Shown here: positions 4,818-8,158 of the stretch, piece by piece
How the letters are laid out: each line of letters begins with the position of its first letter
How positions within the stretch are numbered: position 1 is the first letter of the stretch
DNA from: Dehalococcoidia bacterium
GTDB lineage: Bacteria; Chloroflexota; Dehalococcoidia; Lucifugimonadales; JAGWBF01
Direction of reading: 5' to 3'
Assembly: GCA_021296025.1 (NCBI GenBank)
Contig: JAGWBF010000070.1
Coordinates: 1-8,158, forward strand
DNA: 8,158 nt
Notes under the pieces: generated by a model
What the model saw: the letters and a program-made list of their open reading frames with translations, nothing else
Database searches by the model: none
Told to the model about the DNA's origin: nothing
Translations under genes and position numbers: made by a program

Positions 4818-6518
4818 ATGAGCACACCTGATTCTCCGGCCCCCTCCGACTTCATCCGGAGGATCGTTGCCGAAGACCTCAAGAACAACAAGCACGGCGG
4901 GCGGGTTGTTACCCGCTTCCCCCCCGAACCCAACGGCTACCTCCATATAGGCCACGCCAAGTCCATGTGCCTCAACTTCGGCATCGCTCTGGAATTCGGC
5001 GGCAAGTGCAACCTGCGCTTCGATGACACCAACCCCGAGAGGGAAGACCCGGAGTACGTACAGGCCATCCAGGACGATATACGCTGGCTGGGTTTCGGCT
5101 GGGAGGGCGAGCCCTGCCACGCTTCCGACTACCAGGAGCAGCTGTACCAGTTCGCCCTTCAGCTGATCGAGGCCGACAAGGCCTACGTGGACAGCTTGTC
5201 CCAGGAGGAGATACGCCTCCACCGGGGCACCCTGACCGAACCGGGTCGGGTGAGCCCCTACCGGGACCGGCCCGTGGAGGAGAACCTGGACCTGTTTCGT
5301 CGTATGCGGGACGGGGAGTTTCCCGACGGGGCCCATATCCTTCGGGCCAAGATCGACATGGCGTCGCCCAAGGTGATCATGCGGGACCCAACCCTCTACC
5401 GCATCCGCCACGCCGAGCATTACAGGACCGGCGACGCCTGGTGCATCTATCCTACCTACGATTACGCCCACTGCCTTTCGGACTACATAGAGGGGGTCAC
5501 CCACTCCCTGTGCACCCTGGAGTTCGAGAACAACAGGGCTGTTTACGACTGGGTGCTGGATACCCTGGGACTGCATCCCAGGCCGGAGCAGACCGAGTTC
5601 GCCCGGCTGAACCTCAACTACACGGTGTTGAGCAAGCGCAAGCTCCTGCAACTGGTAGAAGAAGGTTATGTCAACGGATGGAACGACCCCAGGATGCCCA
5701 CCCTGAGCGGTCTGAGGAGGCGGGGTTACACCTCTGAGGCTATTCGGAGCTTCTGCGAGCAGATAGGCGTTGCCCGGCGGGATAACACCGTCGATATCGC
5801 CCACCTGGAGCACAGCATAAGGGAAGACCTGAACCGGCGGGCGCCCAGGGCGATGGCGGTGCTCCGCCCACTGAAGCTGGTCATCGATAACTATCCCGAC
5901 ACCCTCGTTGAAGAGATGGAGGCCATAAACAACCCCGAAGACGCCTCCATGGGCAGCCGCAAGGTGCCCTTCTCTAGGGAGCTGTACATAGAGCAGGATG
6001 ACTTCCTCGAGGCCCCGCCCAAGAACTACTACAGGCTCGCTCCCGGCAGAGAGGTGCGCCTGCGGTACGCCTACCTGGTCACCTGCGTGAGGGCTGTGAA
6101 GGACTCATCGGGGCAGATCACCGAGGTCCACTGCACCTACGACCCTGATACCCGGGGCGGAACAGCCCCCGACGGGCGCAAGGTGCGGGGGACGATTCAC
6201 TGGGTCTCGGCGCTCCACTCGGTTGCAGCCGAGGTGAGGCTCTACGACAGGCTCTTCCTGCATCCCGAGCCGGGGAAGGAAGAGGAAGGGGTGGACTTCA
6301 CGAGCCATCTCAACCCAGCGTCGGTGGAAGTGCTCACAGGCTGCCGGGTAGAGCCAAGCCTGGCCGATGCCCAGCCTGGTTCCAGGTACCAGTTCGAGCG
6401 CCAGGGCTACTTCTGCGCAGATACGGAAGAGTCAGCGCCGAGCAAGCCTGTCTTCAACCGCACCGTGGCCCTTCGCGACACCTGGGCCAAACAAGAGAAG
6501 ACGGCAGGGGGAAGCTAA
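4818..6518 (+). CDS. glnS: Glutaminyl-tRNA synthetase (GlnRS)
   Basis: A 566-residue class I aminoacyl-tRNA synthetase that charges tRNA-Gln with glutamine in the cytoplasm; E. coli GlnRS has 554. The catalytic domain shows PPEPNGYLHIGHAKS (35-49, HIGH at 43-46), RFDDTNPEREDPEYV, IYPTYDYAHCLSDYIEGVTH typical of GlnRS, and the KMSKS-equivalent VLSKR (270-274). The C-terminal part holds the two beta-barrel anticodon-binding domains (roughly 340-550), including NYYRLAPGREVRLR and the FERQGYF strand. The tyrosine/glutamine-specific features distinguish it from bacterial GluRS. The ATG at 4818 has GGAG 8 nt upstream (4806-4809). It follows the flavin monooxygenase by 33 nt with no promoter visible in that gap, so it probably shares the transcript, although a promoter inside the monooxygenase gene was not excluded. 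A direct GlnRS suggests the organism need not rely only on GatCAB transamidation for Gln-tRNA. Confidence 0.97.
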   Translation: MSTPDSPAPSDFIRRIVAEDLKNNKHGGRVVTRFPPEPNGYLHIGHAKSMCLNFGIALEFGGKCNLRFDDTNPEREDPEYVQAIQDDIRWLGFGWEGEPCHASDYQEQLYQFALQLIEADKAYVDSLSQEEIRLHRGTLTEPGRVSPYRDRPVEENLDLFRRMRDGEFPDGAHILRAKIDMASPKVIMRDPTLYRIRHAEHYRTGDAWCIYPTYDYAHCLSDYIEGVTHSLCTLEFENNRAVYDWVLDTLGLHPRPEQTEFARLNLNYTVLSKRKLLQLVEEGYVNGWNDPRMPTLSGLRRRGYTSEAIRSFCEQIGVARRDNTVDIAHLEHSIREDLNRRAPRAMAVLRPLKLVIDNYPDTLVEEMEAINNPEDASMGSRKVPFSRELYIEQDDFLEAPPKNYYRLAPGREVRLRYAYLVTCVRAVKDSSGQITEVHCTYDPDTRGGTAPDGRKVRGTIHWVSALHSVAAEVRLYDRLFLHPEPGKEEEGVDFTSHLNPASVEVLTGCRVEPSLADAQPGSRYQFERQGYFCADTEESAPSKPVFNRTVALRDTWAKQEKTAGGS

Positions 6519-6543
6519 GGGCCGGGCCGCAGCGGCTTCCCCC
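6507..6543. terminator. GC-rich hairpin over the glnS stop codon (bidirectional terminator candidate)
   Basis: GGGGGAAGC (6507-6515) and GCTTCCCCC (6535-6543) are perfect 9-bp reverse complements flanking the glnS TAA (6516-6518). There is no T-run on either strand. The position between convergent 3' ends suggests transcript-end formation or 3' protection. Confidence 0.45.
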
Positions 6544-6556
6544 AGCTGCACCTGGG
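6541..6556. terminator. Second small hairpin between glnS and the ABC transporter
   Basis: CCCAG (6541-6545) pairs with CTGGG (6552-6556) around a 6-nt loop, directly beside the ABC transporter stop at 6557-6559. It shares three bases with the larger hairpin, so the two would compete. With so short a stem it is only a weak terminator candidate. Confidence 0.3.
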
Positions 6557-8158
6557 TCAGTCCGCGGCTGCTCGCTGTCCCTGCATTTGCGTCGACACAA
6601 GCTGTGCGTACAGCCCACCCCGCGACAGAAGCTGGTCGTGGGTCCCCTGCTCCACCACCAGTCCGCGATCAAGCACCAGGATGATGTCGGCGTCTCGTAT
6701 GGTGGAGAGCCGGTGCGCCATCACGACGGTCGTCCTACCCGACTTGAGCCGGTTCAGCGCATCGCGAACGGTCGCCTCGCTGATCGCGTCCAAGTGGGAT
6801 GTGGCCTCGTCCAGGATCAGCACGGGCGCGTTCTTGAGAATGGCGCGGGCGATGGCAATCCGCTGTCTCTGACCGCCGGAAAGCTGCATCCCCCTCTCTC
6901 CCACGCGGGTATCGTATCCATCGGGGAAGGAATCTATGAACTCCTCAGCATTCGCCTGCTTTGCAGCCTCCACCACTTCCGAGTCCGTTGCATCGTACCT
7001 TCCGAGACGGATGTTTTCGCGAACGGTATCGTTGAACAGGTAGGTGTCCTGGGCAACGAGGGACATATTGCCCCGCAGATCATCGAGGCGAAGCTGGTCC
7101 AGCCTGTGGCCCTCCAGCTCGATGTCACCCCGGTCCGGGTCCCAGAAGCGCATCATCAGATATGCGACCGTCGTCTTTCCAGCCCCCGAACGACCCACTA
7201 TGGCGACGGTCTGCCCTGATTCTATGTCGAATGTAACGTCGGCTAGGGCCTGAGGGTCGCCCTCTGTATAGGCGAAGGCCACATCCTCGAAGTCGATCAG
7301 TAGCGACCCGGCGGTCGCTTCACCACCGCGTGGCGCCACGCCCGGGCCATCCTGCACCGGGACCTCCTCATCATGGATCGAGAGTATGCGACGGGAGGCA
7401 GCCAGCGTCTCCATCATCTGCTTCATGGTTCGGGCCAGCTCGGTCACCGGGCTGAAGGATGCCAGGCCCAGCACGCTTGCCAGCAGCAACTGGGTACGGG
7501 CTATCTGTCCATCGAGCACCAGCCAGATCCCCACCGTCAGAACTGCCAGCCCCCCGAGGCCCATCATGGCCTCCATGAAACCAATCTGGAGCGCCTGGGA
7601 CTTCTGGAACCGGACGAGGTGGCCGACATAGGCCCAGCCCTTCTCGGTCATCTCGCGGCTCCGCTCAGCCCCCCGGTCAAAGGCCGTGATCTCCCGCATC
7701 CCCTGGATGCTGTCAACCATGTAGGCGTGGAGGTCCCCCGTGCGACCGCGTATCTCGGTGCCGAGCCGCTCAATGCGCGAGTTGGCGAAGAACGGGCTGA
7801 CCGCCACCGCCACCAGGAATGGGGCCAGCACCACGGCTATTGGCCACGAAATGATGCCCAGCGCGATCAGCACTCCACCCGGCACGAGTACCGAAACGAT
7901 CATGGGCGACACAGCGTGGGCAAAGAAGAACTCGACCGTCTCGACGTCGCCCCCGACGACGCTGACCAGGTCGCCCGACCGGCGCCGGACCATGTATGCA
8001 GGCGCCAGAGGCTCCAGCTTCCCGTACAGGTCCGTGCGCATTCTCGCCAGCAGCTTGAATGCCATGTCGTGGGCCTGCCACGTCTCCAGGTAAAAGAGCA
8101 GTCCCGAAATAGGGGCGAGGGTGCACACAAGAACTATCAGCGTCGTTAAAGGCGCATC
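6557..8158 (-). CDS. ABC exporter half-transporter, fused membrane and ATPase domains, CydC-like (partial, N-terminus off the window)
   Basis: The open frame continues through the right edge, leaving 533 residues; the GTG near 8128 is probably an internal Val, not the start. Missing is roughly the first membrane helix or two. The membrane domain covers visible residues 1-260, with hydrophobic segments near 3-22, 80-120 and 200-240. The cytoplasmic loop AHDMAFKLLARMRTDLYGKL, then LEPLAP and RRRSGDL, resembles CydC of the CydDC thiol/heme-linked exporter. The ATPase domain has Walker A GRSGAGKTT (322-330, K328), Q-loop Q370, signature LSGGQ (426-430), Walker B VLILDEA (446-452, D450, E451), D-loop SHLD (454-457) and H-loop H482. 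All catalytic motifs are intact, so it should pump at the cytoplasmic membrane as a homo- or heterodimer. It converges on glnS and has no evident tie to the catabolic genes. Other exporter subfamilies remain possible. Confidence 0.9.
   Translation of the reverse strand, partial: DAPLTTLIVLVCTLAPISGLLFYLETWQAHDMAFKLLARMRTDLYGKLEPLAPAYMVRRRSGDLVSVVGGDVETVEFFFAHAVSPMIVSVLVPGGVLIALGIISWPIAVVLAPFLVAVAVSPFFANSRIERLGTEIRGRTGDLHAYMVDSIQGMREITAFDRGAERSREMTEKGWAYVGHLVRFQKSQALQIGFMEAMMGLGGLAVLTVGIWLVLDGQIARTQLLLASVLGLASFSPVTELARTMKQMMETLAASRRILSIHDEEVPVQDGPGVAPRGGEATAGSLLIDFEDVAFAYTEGDPQALADVTFDIESGQTVAIVGRSGAGKTTVAYLMMRFWDPDRGDIELEGHRLDQLRLDDLRGNMSLVAQDTYLFNDTVRENIRLGRYDATDSEVVEAAKQANAEEFIDSFPDGYDTRVGERGMQLSGGQRQRIAIARAILKNAPVLILDEATSHLDAISEATVRDALNRLKSGRTTVVMAHRLSTIRDADIILVLDRGLVVEQGTHDQLLSRGGLYAQLVSTQMQGQRAAAD

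Noticed and set aside
4566..5813. Long 415-codon minus-strand open frame opposite glnS
   Set aside because: It is antisense to well-conserved GlnRS sequence, is Gly/Val-rich without motifs, and is typical of the mirrored frame of a GC-rich gene.
8126..8128. GTG at 8128 as the true start of the ABC transporter
   Set aside because: The frame continues to the window edge with hydrophobic residues (PLTTLIVLV) that complete a membrane helix, and the protein would lack expected N-terminal helices. The gene is truncated by the window.
6587..8149. Plus-strand open frames opposite the ABC transporter (6587-7219 and 7373-8149)
   Set aside because: They lie opposite the conserved Walker, signature and membrane segments, have compositions rich in His, Arg and Gln and show no domain.

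Overview
The window reads as a GC-rich bacterial chromosome segment, densely packed, with ordinary GGAGG-type ribosome binding sites and sigma-70-like promoters. It carries a bacterial glutaminyl-tRNA synthetase, luciferase-like flavin monooxygenase and alpha/beta hydrolase genes. That mix would fit Chloroflexota of the Dehalococcoidia/SAR202 kind, but this is a guess from gene content: no rRNA or marker phylogeny is visible. No tRNA, rRNA, CRISPR array, insertion sequence or integrase is seen, and no gene-free stretch reaches 300 bases.

Left part (1-1171, minus strand): two tandem isochorismatase-family cysteine hydrolases, about 2 nt apart and evidently paralogous. The downstream one runs off the left edge before its catalytic Cys. 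Their promoter region (1172-1315) is shared with a divergent plus-strand unit and holds a near-consensus promoter on each side of a GC palindrome.

Middle part (1316-4784, plus strand): an alpha/beta hydrolase and a RidA-family deaminase form a first unit, closed by a strong hairpin at 2695-2737. A second near-perfect promoter (2737-2765) starts right at that hairpin. It should drive a meta-cleavage-product-hydrolase-like alpha/beta hydrolase (TTG start), a luciferase-like flavin monooxygenase and, apparently by read-through, glnS.

Right part: glnS (4818-6518) meets a convergent ABC exporter gene (6557 to the right edge, N-terminus missing) whose membrane part resembles CydC. Two GC-rich hairpins lie between their 3' ends.

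The most interesting aspect is the neighbourhood of amidohydrolases, alpha/beta hydrolases, a RidA protein and an FMN monooxygenase. These are the enzyme classes that build the Rut pyrimidine pathway, and they partly match the Nic nicotinate pathway. None of the proteins can be assigned to those pathways from sequence alone. A plausible reading is catabolism of a nitrogen-containing, perhaps heterocyclic, compound: oxygenation, C-C or ester hydrolysis, imine/enamine hydrolysis, then amide hydrolysis. The substrate is unknown.
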